From: Leptotrichia hongkongensis
Lineage (GTDB): Bacteria; Fusobacteriota; Fusobacteriia; Fusobacteriales; Leptotrichiaceae
Direction of reading: 5' to 3'
Length of the DNA: 64,000 nucleotides
NCBI RefSeq assembly: GCF_007990635.1
Contig: NZ_AP019846.1
Coordinates: 1,612,001-1,676,000 of the forward strand
A model generated the notes under the pieces. The model was not told where the DNA came from, made no database searches, and saw only the letters and a program-made list of their open reading frames with translations. This document shows, in pieces, positions 22,891 through 32,101 of the stretch (positions are counted from its first letter, which is position 1; each line of letters begins with the position of its first letter). The translations under genes were made by a program, and so were the position numbers.

Positions 22891-24093
22891 TTATTTATGT
22901 TTTTTATAAGCTCTAATCCTGTTTGGAAGTGAGAATAATTTTATAAATCCTTCCGCATCCTTATGACTATACAGCTCACTTGCCCCAAATGATGAAATTT
23001 CTTCATCGTATAATGCAAAATCAGTAAATCTACCAGCTATTTTTATACTTCCTTTGTATAATTTCAGTTTTATTGTACCATTTACATTTTTAGAAGTTTC
23101 ATCAACAAAAGCATCAAGTCCTTCACGAAGTGGTGTAAACCATTGTCCTGAATAAGCCAATCCTGCATATTTTTGTGATACCAGCTTTTTAAATTCAAAT
23201 GTATCCTTGTCAAAAATTAATGTTTCCAATTCTTTTAGTGCTTCCATCAGCAATGTTCCACCTGGAGTTTCATAAATTCCTCTCGACTTCATTCCAACAA
23301 GTCTATTTTCTACAATGTCAATTACTCCAACACCATTTTCTCCAGCAATTTTATTTAACTTTTCAAGTAATGCGACAGGCTCTAAATTTTCCCCATCTAC
23401 TTTTACTGGCCATCCTTGTTCAAATGTAATATCCACATAAGTTGGCTTATCTGGTGCTTTTTCAGGTGGAGTTGTCATCATATAGACAATATCTTCCTTA
23501 TGTTCATTTTCAAGACCTTCAATATCTCCGCCTTCATGTGAGATATGCCATAAATTCTGATCTCTTGAGTAAATTTTTTCTTTCGTTACAGTTATTTTTA
23601 TATTATTTTTTTGTGCATAATCAATCGCATCTTCTCTTGAAGAAATGTCCCAAAGTCTCCAAGGAGCTATTATTTTCAATGTTGGATCTAATGAAAATAC
23701 TCCAGTTTCAAATCTAACCTGATCATTTCCTTTACCAGTACATCCGTGGCAAATATACGAGGCTCCTTCCTTATGAGCCACATCTACCAATACTTTTGAA
23801 ATTAAAGGTCTTGCAAATGAAGTACCCAACAGATATTTATTTTCATAAACTGCTCCCGCTCTTAAAGCACGGAAAGCATAATCTTTTACAAATTCTTCTT
23901 TTTTATCTTCTACATAAACTTTAGAAGCACCTGATTCAATAGCTTTAACTTTTACAGCTTCCATATCTTCATCCTGTCCAACATCAACACAGCATGCAAT
24001 CACTTCTAAATCATAATTTTCTTTTAGCCAAGGTATGATAATCGATGTATCAAGTCCACCTGAATATGCTAAAACTACTTTTTCTTTTGCCAT
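22891..24093 (-). CDS. argG: Argininosuccinate synthase
   Basis: The product (400 residues, normal length) joins citrulline and aspartate using ATP, the penultimate step of arginine synthesis. The N-terminal PP-loop AYSGGLDTS is at residues 9-17. ATP- and substrate-binding blocks [15 protein letters not shown] and [11 protein letters not shown] are also visible. It starts 17 bases after the cyclophilin gene's stop and is likely cotranscribed with it. No argH is present in the window. Confidence 0.96.
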   Translation of the reverse strand: MAKEKVVLAYSGGLDTSIIIPWLKENYDLEVIACCVDVGQDEDMEAVKVKAIESGASKVYVEDKKEEFVKDYAFRALRAGAVYENKYLLGTSFARPLISKVLVDVAHKEGASYICHGCTGKGNDQVRFETGVFSLDPTLKIIAPWRLWDISSREDAIDYAQKNNIKITVTKEKIYSRDQNLWHISHEGGDIEGLENEHKEDIVYMMTTPPEKAPDKPTYVDITFEQGWPVKVDGENLEPVALLEKLNKIAGENGVGVIDIVENRLVGMKSRGIYETPGGTLLMEALKELETLIFDKDTFEFKKLVSQKYAGLAYSGQWFTPLREGLDAFVDETSKNVNGTIKLKLYKGSIKIAGRFTDFALYDEEISSFGASELYSHKDAEGFIKLFSLPNRIRAYKKHK

Positions 24094-24110
24094 ATTTATT
24101 TCCCCTTTAA

Positions 24111-24710
24111 TTAAAATTTATTTGGAAAATTTTGCTTTAAAGTTTTATTCCAGCTGTCAACTCTGTTTTTTTGAGTTTTTAAGAAAGCATCAACATCTCC
24201 CTCAACTACAACTTTTGTCATTACATCTCCATTAGATAATTTTTTTACAACATCCAAATCAGCTTCTGACACAACTTCTCCAAAAATTGTATGATTACCA
24301 TTTAACCATTCTGTTGGTACAGTTGTAATGAAAAACTGACTTCCATTTGTTCCTGGTCCAGCATTTGCCATAGCTAGTTTACCAGCTTTAGAAAAATTCA
24401 GTCCATTATTAACTTCGTCTTCAAATTGGTATCCTGGTCCTCCCATTCCTGTTCCAGTCGGATCTCCTCCTTGTGCCATAAAGTTGTCAATAACCCTATG
24501 GAATTTTAATCCATCATAATATCCTTTTTTTGCTAAGTTTACAAAATTAGCAACAGTTACAGGCGATTTATCAGGTAACAAATTAATATTAACATCACCT
24601 TTTGCAGTAATAATCTTTACTTTCATTTTATACTCTTTACTGTATGATTGCACAGCAACAGTCATCATCATTAAAATTGATAACATTAGTAATGATACTC
24701 TTTTAATCAT
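24111..24710 (-). CDS. Secreted cyclophilin-type peptidyl-prolyl isomerase
   Basis: This 199-residue protein has an N-terminal hydrophobic signal (about residues 1-22, no lipobox cysteine). A single cyclophilin domain follows with [33 protein letters not shown] and [11 protein letters not shown], including the catalytic arginine and the QFF block. It probably catalyses proline isomerisation in the periplasm. It is encoded just upstream of argG; the pairing is probably only transcriptional. Confidence 0.92.
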   Translation of the reverse strand: MIKRVSLLMLSILMMMTVAVQSYSKEYKMKVKIITAKGDVNINLLPDKSPVTVANFVNLAKKGYYDGLKFHRVIDNFMAQGGDPTGTGMGGPGYQFEDEVNNGLNFSKAGKLAMANAGPGTNGSQFFITTVPTEWLNGNHTIFGEVVSEADLDVVKKLSNGDVMTKVVVEGDVDAFLKTQKNRVDSWNKTLKQNFPNKF

Positions 24711-24941
24711 ACATCTCCTTTCATTTCAATATATTTTTTATGTTTTAAAGAAAGATTAGCTTTAAATCTAGCTTTAAAGATCTAAATACATTTTATCATA
24801 TTGTAGAGGATTTTTGAATAAGATTTTAAAATAATTCTCTTTTCACAGCTGTTTTTTTCATAAAAAAATTATTACATGAATCACTAGCTTGTGTCTCCCC
24901 TGCAGGACAATGAGTTGTAGTAATTAAAACAATCAAAACTT

Positions 24942-25310
24942 TTATAGTTCTAATTCAATCCCTTTTTTTTTCAAATTTTCGATACACTCAACTAAATATT
25001 CATTATCGTGTTCTTTGTAAATTGGGCTATCTATAATTTTTTCTTCAAGATTATTATAATTTTCTGCTTTCTTTCCTCTATAATTCTTTTCTCTCCATTC
25101 TTTAGAAACTTTATACCCTCTTTTTTCCATTTCATCCATAACCAATGAATGATAAACAAATAAATAATATGGAGAATATAAAAATACATAGTCTACTGTT
25201 TTATGTTTCTTTTTCCATCCATTTCCCCTAAGCGCACAACATTCTCTATGTTGACCAAGAAGCTGATTTTTAGGCAATAGATGAATAATTTGTTCATGCC
25301 ATAGTCTCAT
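24942..25310 (-). CDS. TIGR02328 / pyrimidine-dimer-glycosylase-like protein
   Basis: The 122-residue product begins MRLWHEQIIHLLPKNQLLGQHRECCALRG. The N-terminal MRLW, the QLLGQHRE helix and the later WREKNYRGKK match the TIGR02328 family, related to the Pyr_excise (T4 endonuclease V-like) fold. A DNA-repair role is inference. The start ATG is preceded by AGGAGAAAACG and overlaps the end of the upstream DUF1722 gene by 17 bases, so the two are translationally coupled. Confidence 0.75.
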   Translation of the reverse strand: MRLWHEQIIHLLPKNQLLGQHRECCALRGNGWKKKHKTVDYVFLYSPYYLFVYHSLVMDEMEKRGYKVSKEWREKNYRGKKAENYNNLEEKIIDSPIYKEHDNEYLVECIENLKKKGIELEL

Positions 25311-25698
25311 CGTTTTCTCCTGTTAGTAAAGTGGATTCTTGTAAATATTTATTTGGATATTTCTTTAGTAAAGTATTGATATATTCAATTAGCGATTTCT
25401 GATTACTTCTTCCTCCCATGTATTCTTCCAGTATGTTAAATAACCCTTGTTTTTCGATCTTCGTTGCCTTTTTTTTGAAATATCCCCATAAATGAAGAAT
25501 TGCATTACTAAAATCTTTTTTACTTTCTTTTATATCCCTTACTTTTTGTATTCTTTCATTAATAAATACAGTATCAATTTCTTTTTCTTTCAAATACTTT
25601 CTTATTTCCAAGTACACTTTATGCGATTTGCTTAACACATAATATTTATTTTTTGCCCATAGCTCTTCACATTCTTTTTTTTTATTCATGTGGTTCAC
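25294..25698 (-). CDS. DUF1722 (YbgA-like) protein
   Basis: The product has 134 residues with ELWAKNKYYVLSKSHKVYLEI at the N-terminus, LWGYFKKKATKIEKQG in the middle and a C-terminal LLKKYPNKYLQES. This is the DUF1722 domain, elsewhere fused to DUF523 or found beside photolyase genes. The start is probably a GTG at 25698, preceded by AAGGG; the ATG at 25689 has no clear ribosome site. It overlaps the DNA-glycosylase-like gene downstream, which suggests a shared DNA-damage role. Confidence 0.75.
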   Translation of the reverse strand: MNHMNKKKECEELWAKNKYYVLSKSHKVYLEIRKYLKEKEIDTVFINERIQKVRDIKESKKDFSNAILHLWGYFKKKATKIEKQGLFNILEEYMGGRSNQKSLIEYINTLLKKYPNKYLQESTLLTGENDETMA

Positions 25699-25859
25699 AT
25701 CAGCCCTTCTTTAAAGATATTCAAACCATGTATGAAAATTAACTTCATCTATGCTATCCTTTGAATTTTTCGTTAGTAAATTTTTATTTTTTCTATGTTT
25801 GCGAGTATTAAAAATTTGATCTAATCTTCATGAATTTGTTGTGAAAATAATTTATTAAG

Positions 25860-25966
25860 TATATTCCAACCCATTTAAAATTGAACTACTAAAAATTATG
25901 GTAAATTTAGGCTTTGAGTAAAATAGTTATAGCTTTTGAGTTTGATTTTAAAGAAGTTATACTACA
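25860..25966 (+). repeat. 105-bp dispersed repeat, copy C
   Basis: It starts TATATTCCAACCCATTTAAA and carries GAGTAAAATAGTTATAGC and TTTTGAGTTTGATTTTAAAG, ending near TTATACTACA. It is more diverged than A and B but of the same length and layout. It fills most of the gap between the DUF1722 gene and the terminator at 25990; nothing else is seen there. Confidence 0.8.
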
Positions 25967-25989
25967 AAATCTAACCTCAAAAATTATAA

Positions 25990-26016
25990 AAACGGCAATT
26001 TAATAAAACTACCGTC
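25990..26016 (-). terminator. Terminator after the secreted protein gene at 26034
   Basis: On the minus strand, ACGGTAGTTT and AAATTGCCGT form a ten-pair stem (two G-U) with loop TATT, followed by TTTTTAT. Confidence 0.8.
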
Positions 26017-26033
26017 CTAAATTTATTTATAAA

Positions 26034-26444
26034 TTATTTTCCGTCAAATACTGTAGGATATGCCTTATCATTATTAAATGCCCATGAACCATTGTAATAG
26101 TAACTATTGTCATTTGAATTGAAAACTAAATTTTTACCTGCTTTTAAATGCATATATTTATATTTTTTCAAATATTTTTCAGTTTTTTCAACATTTTGAA
26201 TTAACACGCCAACTTTTACATTTTCATAAGTTTCGCCATCAAATACACATTTTTCAAAATCTACATCAACTCTGTAGTCTTTATCGTTTATCTTTTTAAA
26301 TTCTCCATGAGATTTAGGTTTATTACAATATGAGTCTTTTACCAATTTAGCTGTCTTATTATCGTGAACTTTTTTCACTTCCCCCTCACCAGCTGCAAAT
26401 AATGTCATTGAAATCGCAAAAATTGCTAAGATACTTTTTTTCAT
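26034..26444 (-). CDS. Small secreted protein of unknown function
   Basis: The product is about 136 residues. I chose the ATG at 26444 because AAGGAGG lies just upstream and MKKSILAIFAISMTLFAAG is a clear signal peptide; the frame's earlier ATG has neither. The mature part is lysine-rich with two cysteines (SYCNKP, EKCVFDG) that could form a disulfide, plus aromatic repeats near the end (SYYYNGSWAF). I do not recognise the family. It has its own terminator and is probably transcribed alone. Confidence 0.7.
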   Translation of the reverse strand: MKKSILAIFAISMTLFAAGEGEVKKVHDNKTAKLVKDSYCNKPKSHGEFKKINDKDYRVDVDFEKCVFDGETYENVKVGVLIQNVEKTEKYLKKYKYMHLKAGKNLVFNSNDNSYYYNGSWAFNNDKAYPTVFDGK

Positions 26445-26539
26445 AATAAGTTTCCTCCTTAATTTTATTTCCATTATAATTTGTTTATAATAGTATAGCA
26501 TATTTTCTTTGATTTTTCTAATTTTTTTATAACTAAAAA

Positions 26540-26590
26540 AACATAACCTCAAGACTTTATGATTTTATCATTTAATCTATCGGTTATGTT
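26540..26590 (-). terminator. Probable terminator after the MliC-like gene
   Basis: Perfect arms AACATAACC and GGTTATGTT lie at 26540-26548 and 26582-26590, separated by about 33 bases. On the minus strand the 3' arm runs into TTTTTTT. The large loop makes it atypical. Confidence 0.6.
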
Positions 26591-26613
26591 CTTTAATTTA
26601 AGAATGAATTCTG

Positions 26614-26949
26614 TTATCTTCTTGTGCAAGATTTTTCAATTCCATTAGGTCCTCTATAAATAGCGTCTTTTCCACCTTTAAAGAATTCTACATTTCCATT
26701 TTTAGAAACATATCTTGATCCACTACCTGAAGTTGCTACCTTAAGGTTGTAAACATTTCCTGCTTTAGTAACTACTCTGGCAGTATTTGTTGCTGGATAA
26801 GAAACTGTTATTCTTTCAGAACCGCAAGTATATGATTCTGAAGCTACCCTTCTTACAGTAGGTCTTTTTTTACCTGCCGCTGCAAAACTCATTCCTCCAA
26901 TTAATGTCATTACAGACAATACTAACATAGATTTTTTCATTAATTTCAT
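26614..26949 (-). CDS. Secreted MliC-like lysozyme inhibitor
   Basis: The product is about 111 residues with a signal peptide (MKLMKKSMLVLSVMTLIGGMSFA). The mature part has YTCGSERITVSYP, a VTKAGNVYNL strand, SGSGSRYVSKNGNVEFFKGG and a final KSC. This order (first cysteine, SGxRY loop, F-x-KG, last cysteine) fits the MliC family, periplasmic inhibitors of c-type lysozyme. The start at 26949 rather than 26958 is a judgement; neither has a strong ribosome site. A role in resisting host lysozyme is inference. Confidence 0.65.
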   Translation of the reverse strand: MKLMKKSMLVLSVMTLIGGMSFAAAGKKRPTVRRVASESYTCGSERITVSYPATNTARVVTKAGNVYNLKVATSGSGSRYVSKNGNVEFFKGGKDAIYRGPNGIEKSCTRR

Positions 26950-27092
26950 AATTACCATCTCTTTTCTTCAAAATTTGTTTCAATAGAAATATACCACATA
27001 AAACTGTTAATTCTCTTATAAAAAACTATTTAATGAAGATGAAATTATAGTAAATTTGCTTTATGCAATAAACAGCATGATAATTAGTTATT

Positions 27093-28436
27093 TTAACTTA
27101 AATTCAGTTTATATTTGTTCAAAAATTTACCAATATACCTTATCAAAAATACTGATCTTGCTAGCGAAAATACTATAAACGACAACCATAGTCCATGATT
27201 TTGGTTAATCGCTGTTCCCGCAAAATAAAAGATTAAAAATACTATTAATGCCTGTATCATTGAATTTCTTATATATTCTGTTTCTGTTGTGCCTGTAAAA
27301 TTTCCGTAAATTACTAGCCCAAAACTTACAACTAATGGAAATATGATTATCCAAATTTTATACTGATTTGCAGTATTTATGACTTCTGCATTTTTTGTAT
27401 AAAACAGCAGCAGCTTTTTACCTCCAAAAACAAATGCTGTACTCAAAAATATTGAAATTATAACACAAAACTGTATTGATTTTCTCATTACCCATTTTAG
27501 TTTTCTAAAATTTTTCTCTCCTGCCGCTATGCCTGAAAATACACTTGATGCATTAGCAAAGCCATCAAAAATATATGACATTAAATATTGAACTTGAAAT
27601 AATATAGAGTTTGCAGCTAATATTATTTTACCGTTATGCGCAGCTTTTTCCAAAAATAAATTTGTTGCTACCAGTAAACAGACTGTACGAAGCACTAAAT
27701 CTGAATTCACTGCTCCAACTTTTTTCATTTCGCTTCTATCAAATATTTCTTTCAAATTTATATTGTGCAAGATTTTTTTTAGTGAAAAAGTTCTTAAAAT
27801 AATAAAAATTGATAAAAGAGTTGTCATAATTTGGGAAATTAGTGTAGCAAGTGCTACTCCAGCAACATCCATTCCTAAAACTTCTACAAAATATAAATCA
27901 AGAAAAATATTCACAATATTTGTCATAAGTTGCAAGATTAAACATTTTTTTATTTCTTTTCGTCCCATTATCCATCCTAAAAATGTGTAGTTCAGAAATA
28001 CAAAAGGGGCTCCCCATATTAGAATATTAAAATAAATTTCTATATATTTCGTAATCTCCTTTCCAGCATCAAAAAAATGAATAAATCCCCATAAAATAGG
28101 TTTCTGAAAAATAACAAACAGAAATCCTAAAATAAGTGAAATTAATACGGGACGGATTAATACTGTAATTTCTTCCTTTTCGTTATTTTCTCCAAAAGCC
28201 TTTGCAGAATATCCAGATGTGCTGACACGTAAAAAGCCAAAAAGCCAATATATTGTGTTAAAAATTGTTCCTCCAAGTGTAACTCCACCTATAAATACTG
28301 GATTTGAGAGATTTCCTACAACAGCTGTATCAACAGAATTTAACAAGGGCGTTGTCAGAGTTGACAAAGTAAATCCAAGTGCTAATTTCAGATATTCTGT
28401 ATTTCTAATTTTTTCTATATTTACACTTTTTTTCAT
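27093..28436 (-). CDS. MATE family efflux transporter
   Basis: This 447-residue protein has about twelve hydrophobic segments and the MATE pattern: LGFTLSTLTTPLLNSVDTAVVG in helix 1, GLVIYGNFTGT near the C-terminal half and repeated two-fold organisation. It probably exports cationic drugs or metabolites using Na+ or H+. AGGAGG precedes the ATG. It follows gmhA in the same direction with a gap of only 35 bases. Its substrate cannot be inferred. Confidence 0.9.
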   Translation of the reverse strand: MKKSVNIEKIRNTEYLKLALGFTLSTLTTPLLNSVDTAVVGNLSNPVFIGGVTLGGTIFNTIYWLFGFLRVSTSGYSAKAFGENNEKEEITVLIRPVLISLILGFLFVIFQKPILWGFIHFFDAGKEITKYIEIYFNILIWGAPFVFLNYTFLGWIMGRKEIKKCLILQLMTNIVNIFLDLYFVEVLGMDVAGVALATLISQIMTTLLSIFIILRTFSLKKILHNINLKEIFDRSEMKKVGAVNSDLVLRTVCLLVATNLFLEKAAHNGKIILAANSILFQVQYLMSYIFDGFANASSVFSGIAAGEKNFRKLKWVMRKSIQFCVIISIFLSTAFVFGGKKLLLFYTKNAEVINTANQYKIWIIIFPLVVSFGLVIYGNFTGTTETEYIRNSMIQALIVFLIFYFAGTAINQNHGLWLSFIVFSLARSVFLIRYIGKFLNKYKLNLS

Positions 28437-28471
28437 TTTCCTCCTCGAATTTAAAAAAAGCCTTATTAATT

Positions 28472-29056
28472 TTAATAATTTTCAGGAAATAAAATTCTTT
28501 CCACACCTTCAATTATAATATGTAAAATCATCATATGAACTTCCTGAATCCTGTCTGATGTTTCTCCAGGAATTATAAATTCATAATCACATACTCCTTT
28601 TAATTTCCCGCCATCTTTTCCAAGCAGTGCTACAGTTTTTAAATTTCTCTCTTTTGCCGATTTTACAGCTTCAATTATATTTTTAGAATTTCCCGAAGTT
28701 GAAATTCCAAAGAAAAAGTCACCTTCCTGCCCAAATGCTTCCACACCTTTTGCAAACACAAAATCAAATCCATAGTCATTTCCAACACATGTAATATGGG
28801 AAGAATCGCTGATACTTATAGACGGCAAGGCCCTTCTGTCTTTTCTAAATCTTCCTGTAAATTCTTCTGCAAAGTGCATTGCATCACAGTTACTTCCACC
28901 ATTTCCTGCAATTAGCGATTTTTTCCCATTTTTATAGGCTAATGCTAATTCCTGTGCAATTTTTTCTGTTTTTTCAATATTTTCCTCATTTTCTACAAAT
29001 GCCTTTACAGTTTCAAAGGCAGTCAAATACGAATTTCTAATATTTTCCTTTAACAT
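28472..29056 (-). CDS. gmhA: Sedoheptulose-7-phosphate isomerase
   Basis: The product (194 residues) is a SIS-domain isomerase making D-glycero-D-manno-heptose 7-phosphate, the first step to ADP-heptose for LPS inner core. The motif AGNGGSNCDAMHFAEEFTGRF, the central ISTSGNSKNI and the terminal HMMILHIIIEGVE match GmhA. Other heptose genes are not in the window. It sits between a LysR regulator (upstream, same strand) and the MATE gene. Confidence 0.93.
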   Translation of the reverse strand: MLKENIRNSYLTAFETVKAFVENEENIEKTEKIAQELALAYKNGKKSLIAGNGGSNCDAMHFAEEFTGRFRKDRRALPSISISDSSHITCVGNDYGFDFVFAKGVEAFGQEGDFFFGISTSGNSKNIIEAVKSAKERNLKTVALLGKDGGKLKGVCDYEFIIPGETSDRIQEVHMMILHIIIEGVERILFPENY

Positions 29057-29108
29057 ATTTCCTCCCAGAATTTAATTATAAATTATTTCATTTTTTTTAG
29101 ATTTACTA

Positions 29109-29999
29109 CTATTTTTTTACTGAAAATAACGCAGGTGTAATCTTATAATTTCTTACAAATTTTACAAATTTGGCAATTCCTGATTTTTCTCCATTTTCAC
29201 GAATATATGCAATCTGAAATTTATCTTCCGACTTTTCAAAGTTATGAATGATTTTTAATGTACCTTTTTCTATTTCCTCATAAACGCTGTAATATGGAAG
29301 AACTGCAAAACCAAGCCCACTTTTTATAAGATTTTTCATTGTTTCAATGCTTCCATTTATTACAATTCTATTTTCTAAATTAAATCCGATTATTTTCTCA
29401 AACAAGTCAAGATATTTGCTTGTCAAAACTGTATCCCGCTTTAACAGCTGCATCTGCTCTAATTCCTTATAATCAGATATTTCCTTTCCAGCTACAACTA
29501 CAAACGGATATTCTTCTGTTTCAATAACCTTTATTTCCTTATCTTCAATAAAATACTCCTCCATTAAGGCAATGTCGACTGTTCCTTCCTTCAAATGCCT
29601 TACGAGCGATTCACGATTTTTAATATACAAGTCAAACTCAATTTCAGGATTGTGTTTTTTAAATTCTACCATAATTCTCGGCAATACTGGCTCTCCAATG
29701 TTATGAGTCGCTCCAATGCAGATTTTTCCCTTCCCAAATTGCGATATTTTCTCCATCTCTTTTTCTACACGTAGAATCTTGTCAAAAACATCTTTTGACA
29801 TCCTATATAGTTCTTTTCCAGCAAAAGTTAGTCTAAAATTTTTAGAATTCCTCTCAATAAGTTGAATTCCAAGTTTCGTTTCCAATTTTTTTATTTGTAT
29901 TGACACTGCTGATTGGCTGATAAATAAATTTTTTGCAGCTTTAGTAAAACTCTTCTCCTTGCATGCCTCAAAGAAAATTTTTAAATGATGTACATCCAC
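29109..29999 (-). CDS. LysR-family transcriptional regulator
   Basis: The product is about 296 residues. It has an N-terminal winged helix (MDVHHLKIFFEACKEKSFTKAAKNLFISQSAVSIQIKKLE) and a C-terminal substrate-binding domain. I prefer the GTG at 29999, since GGAG lies eight bases upstream and the protein then begins like most LysR proteins; the ATG at 30017 has no ribosome site. The effector and targets are unknown. A diverged copy of the 105-bp repeat lies just upstream. Confidence 0.9.
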   Translation of the reverse strand: MDVHHLKIFFEACKEKSFTKAAKNLFISQSAVSIQIKKLETKLGIQLIERNSKNFRLTFAGKELYRMSKDVFDKILRVEKEMEKISQFGKGKICIGATHNIGEPVLPRIMVEFKKHNPEIEFDLYIKNRESLVRHLKEGTVDIALMEEYFIEDKEIKVIETEEYPFVVVAGKEISDYKELEQMQLLKRDTVLTSKYLDLFEKIIGFNLENRIVINGSIETMKNLIKSGLGFAVLPYYSVYEEIEKGTLKIIHNFEKSEDKFQIAYIRENGEKSGIAKFVKFVRNYKITPALFSVKK

Positions 30000-30029
30000 A
30001 GTTATTTCTCCAATCATATTTTTTTATAT

Positions 30030-30101
30030 TATGCTCAAACTAATTAAAATTAAATAACTTTAATTTTTCAGTTCGTTTTAAAATAATTTTGTTACATTAT
30101 A
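30030..30101 (+). repeat. Possible internally deleted copy of the 105-bp repeat
   Basis: TATGCTCAAACTAATTAAAA resembles the element's 5' end, and TTCGTTTTAAAATAATTTTG followed by TTACATTATA resembles the 3' end; about 35 central bases are missing. It lies in the 424-bp gap upstream of lysR. The rest of that gap (30102-30441) shows nothing clear beyond AT-rich sequence and the ribosome site at its end. Confidence 0.4.
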
Positions 30102-30441
30102 ACATTTTTATTCTGTTAATGTAAACATTAAAATTATATTACTGGATCAAACAGCTTCCTTAAATATTTTTTATTTTTTGAATTTTCTGCAGAATATACT
30201 TTCCCTTTGTAACTTTATTTCTCATCCTAAAAGTTTTTTATCTCAAAAATATTAGAATATTACTACTTATTTTGCTATTCAAATTATTTTTTGAAGATTT
30301 TTAAAATAAACATTAATTGGAAAATTTAAATATAAATGCTAAAATATATGAAAATTCTTTTTAATGAAACACCTAAATTAAATATTCCTTATTTTTAAGG
30401 ACATTTTTAATTCAATCAAAAATAAAAACTGAGGAGGTAAA

Positions 30442-31239
30442 ATGATACAGCAACTATTTAAAGAAATTTCTTTATTTGAAGAAGTGGATGCAATAGCATT
30501 AGGAGGTTCAAGAGCAGGAGAAAATTATGATGAAAAATCAGATTATGATGTGTACCTTTATGTCAATTCACCAATTAGTGAAGAAAAAAGAAAAAATATT
30601 CTACAAAAATTTTGCAGTTATATGGAAATTGGCAACAGTTTTTGGGAATATGAAGACAACTGTGTTTTAAACAATGGAATTGAAATTGATATTCTTTATC
30701 GAGATATGGAAGATTTTATAAAAGGCATCGAAAAAGTCGTTATCAAATGCCAGCCTAGCAACTCCTACACAACTTGCATGTGGCATAATTTAGTTACTTG
30801 CAAAATAATATACGACAAAAACGGAACTCTTGAAAAATACAAAAATAAATATTCTATAAATTACCCAAAACAGCTAAAAGAAAATATAATAAAAAGACAA
30901 CTGGAATTAATTGACTCTTCAATGCCGGCGTACCCTAAGCAAATTAAAAAAGCCCTTAAAAGAAAGGATTTTGTTAGTATAAATCATAGAATAGCAGAAT
31001 TTCTGGCTTCGTATTTTGATTTATTGTTTGCGATAAACGAAGTAACACATCCTGGTGAAAAACGTTTAATTCAACTTTGCAAAAAGAAATGTAAAATATT
31101 ACCAGAAAATTTTGAAGAAGATTTAAATCTGCTTTTCTTATATATGTTTTCAGATAAAAAACAGGATTCCTTCATAGAAGTTCTTGACAGAATTGTTAAC
31201 AATATAAAAAATATAGCAAAAATCAAAACATTTGACTAA
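30442..31239 (+). CDS. Nucleotidyltransferase-domain protein (DUF4037-like)
   Basis: The 265-residue product has an N-terminal polymerase-beta-type nucleotidyltransferase core: ALGGSRAGENYDEKSDYDVYLY gives the GGSxAG and DxD pattern, and EIDILYRD supplies the third carboxylate. The remainder is helical with IKRQLELIDSSMPAYPKQ, as in DUF4037-type proteins. These are often compared with aminoglycoside adenylyltransferases, but the substrate is unknown here. GAGGAGG precedes the ATG. It may be cotranscribed with the next gene. Confidence 0.8.
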   Translation: MIQQLFKEISLFEEVDAIALGGSRAGENYDEKSDYDVYLYVNSPISEEKRKNILQKFCSYMEIGNSFWEYEDNCVLNNGIEIDILYRDMEDFIKGIEKVVIKCQPSNSYTTCMWHNLVTCKIIYDKNGTLEKYKNKYSINYPKQLKENIIKRQLELIDSSMPAYPKQIKKALKRKDFVSINHRIAEFLASYFDLLFAINEVTHPGEKRLIQLCKKKCKILPENFEEDLNLLFLYMFSDKKQDSFIEVLDRIVNNIKNIAKIKTFD

Positions 31240-31293
31240 TAAAAAAAAATATGGTTAAATCTATATGTTAAAATTTATAAATTGGAGGACAAT

Positions 31294-32037
31294 ATGAAAA
31301 AACCTATCATTGGAATCTCAAGTAATATACTTGGACTGGAAAAAGGGCTTTTTGCTGGATATAAGCGTGCTTATGTTGATGTTTCCTATATCAATGCTGT
31401 TATAAATGCTGGTGGTGTACCACACCTTCTGCCTTTAAATGAACATGAAGATATTATTGAGGAATTTGTAAAAAATGTGGATGGAATAATTTTAACTGGA
31501 GGAAATGATGTTTTTCCACTTCTTTATGGGGAAGAGCCAAAGGAGAAGCTGGGAGAAATATTTCCAGAACGTGATAAATTTGACTCGCTTCTTATCCGTT
31601 ATGCAATAAATTATAAAAAGCCAATTTTGGGAATTTGTCGTGGAATGCAGATAGCAAATGTCGAATGTGGCGGTTCTCTTTATCAAGATCTTTCCTACAA
31701 TGAAAATGTATCAATAAAGCATTTTCAAAAAGCTAGAGCCCACACTCCAACTCACTCTATCTCTGTAGCGAGCAACTGTTTTTTAAGCGATATTTATCCT
31801 GAAGGAATTGGATTTATAAACAGTTACCATCATCAAATAATAAATGAACTGGCACAGGGGTTCACTGTAACTGCAAAAAGTGCAGACGGTGTAATTGAGG
31901 CTATTGAAAATATTTCAGATGAAATTTTTATCGTTGGGGTTCAATGGCACCCAGAAATGATGGCAATTAATGATGAAACTGCACAAAAATTATTTAAAAA
32001 ATTTGTAAATGAAGTAAATTCAAGGAAAAAGAATTAA
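31294..32037 (+). CDS. Gamma-glutamyl-gamma-aminobutyrate hydrolase family (peptidase C26)
   Basis: This class I glutamine amidotransferase-like hydrolase of about 247 residues has nucleophile cysteine in GICRGMQ, NGGVPHLLPL-like substrate loops, and catalytic histidine and glutamate in GVQWHPEMM. It resembles PuuD, which hydrolyses gamma-glutamyl-GABA. The ATG at 31294 has GGAGG upstream; the frame also opens at a TTG at 31282, which is part of that ribosome site. No other putrescine-utilisation genes are nearby, so the exact substrate is open. Confidence 0.88.
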   Translation: MKKPIIGISSNILGLEKGLFAGYKRAYVDVSYINAVINAGGVPHLLPLNEHEDIIEEFVKNVDGIILTGGNDVFPLLYGEEPKEKLGEIFPERDKFDSLLIRYAINYKKPILGICRGMQIANVECGGSLYQDLSYNENVSIKHFQKARAHTPTHSISVASNCFLSDIYPEGIGFINSYHHQIINELAQGFTVTAKSADGVIEAIENISDEIFIVGVQWHPEMMAINDETAQKLFKKFVNEVNSRKKN

Positions 32038-32047
32038 TTTAAAGAAA

Positions 32048-32083
32048 AAAATCATAGCCTAGTTAACTATGATTTTCTTTTTT
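32048..32083. terminator. Bidirectional terminator between the C26 peptidase gene and glmM
   Basis: AAATCATAG and CTATGATTT form a stem around CCTAGTTAA, with As on the left and Ts on the right. It serves two convergent genes. Confidence 0.8.
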
Positions 32084-32101
32084 TATAAACATTTTTTCTA
32101 A

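Noticed and set aside
24831-24941. A slightly GC-richer stretch that could encode a short cysteine-containing peptide on the minus strand
   Set aside because: It has no start codon or ribosome site and no recognisable relative; it may be debris, but I cannot support a feature.
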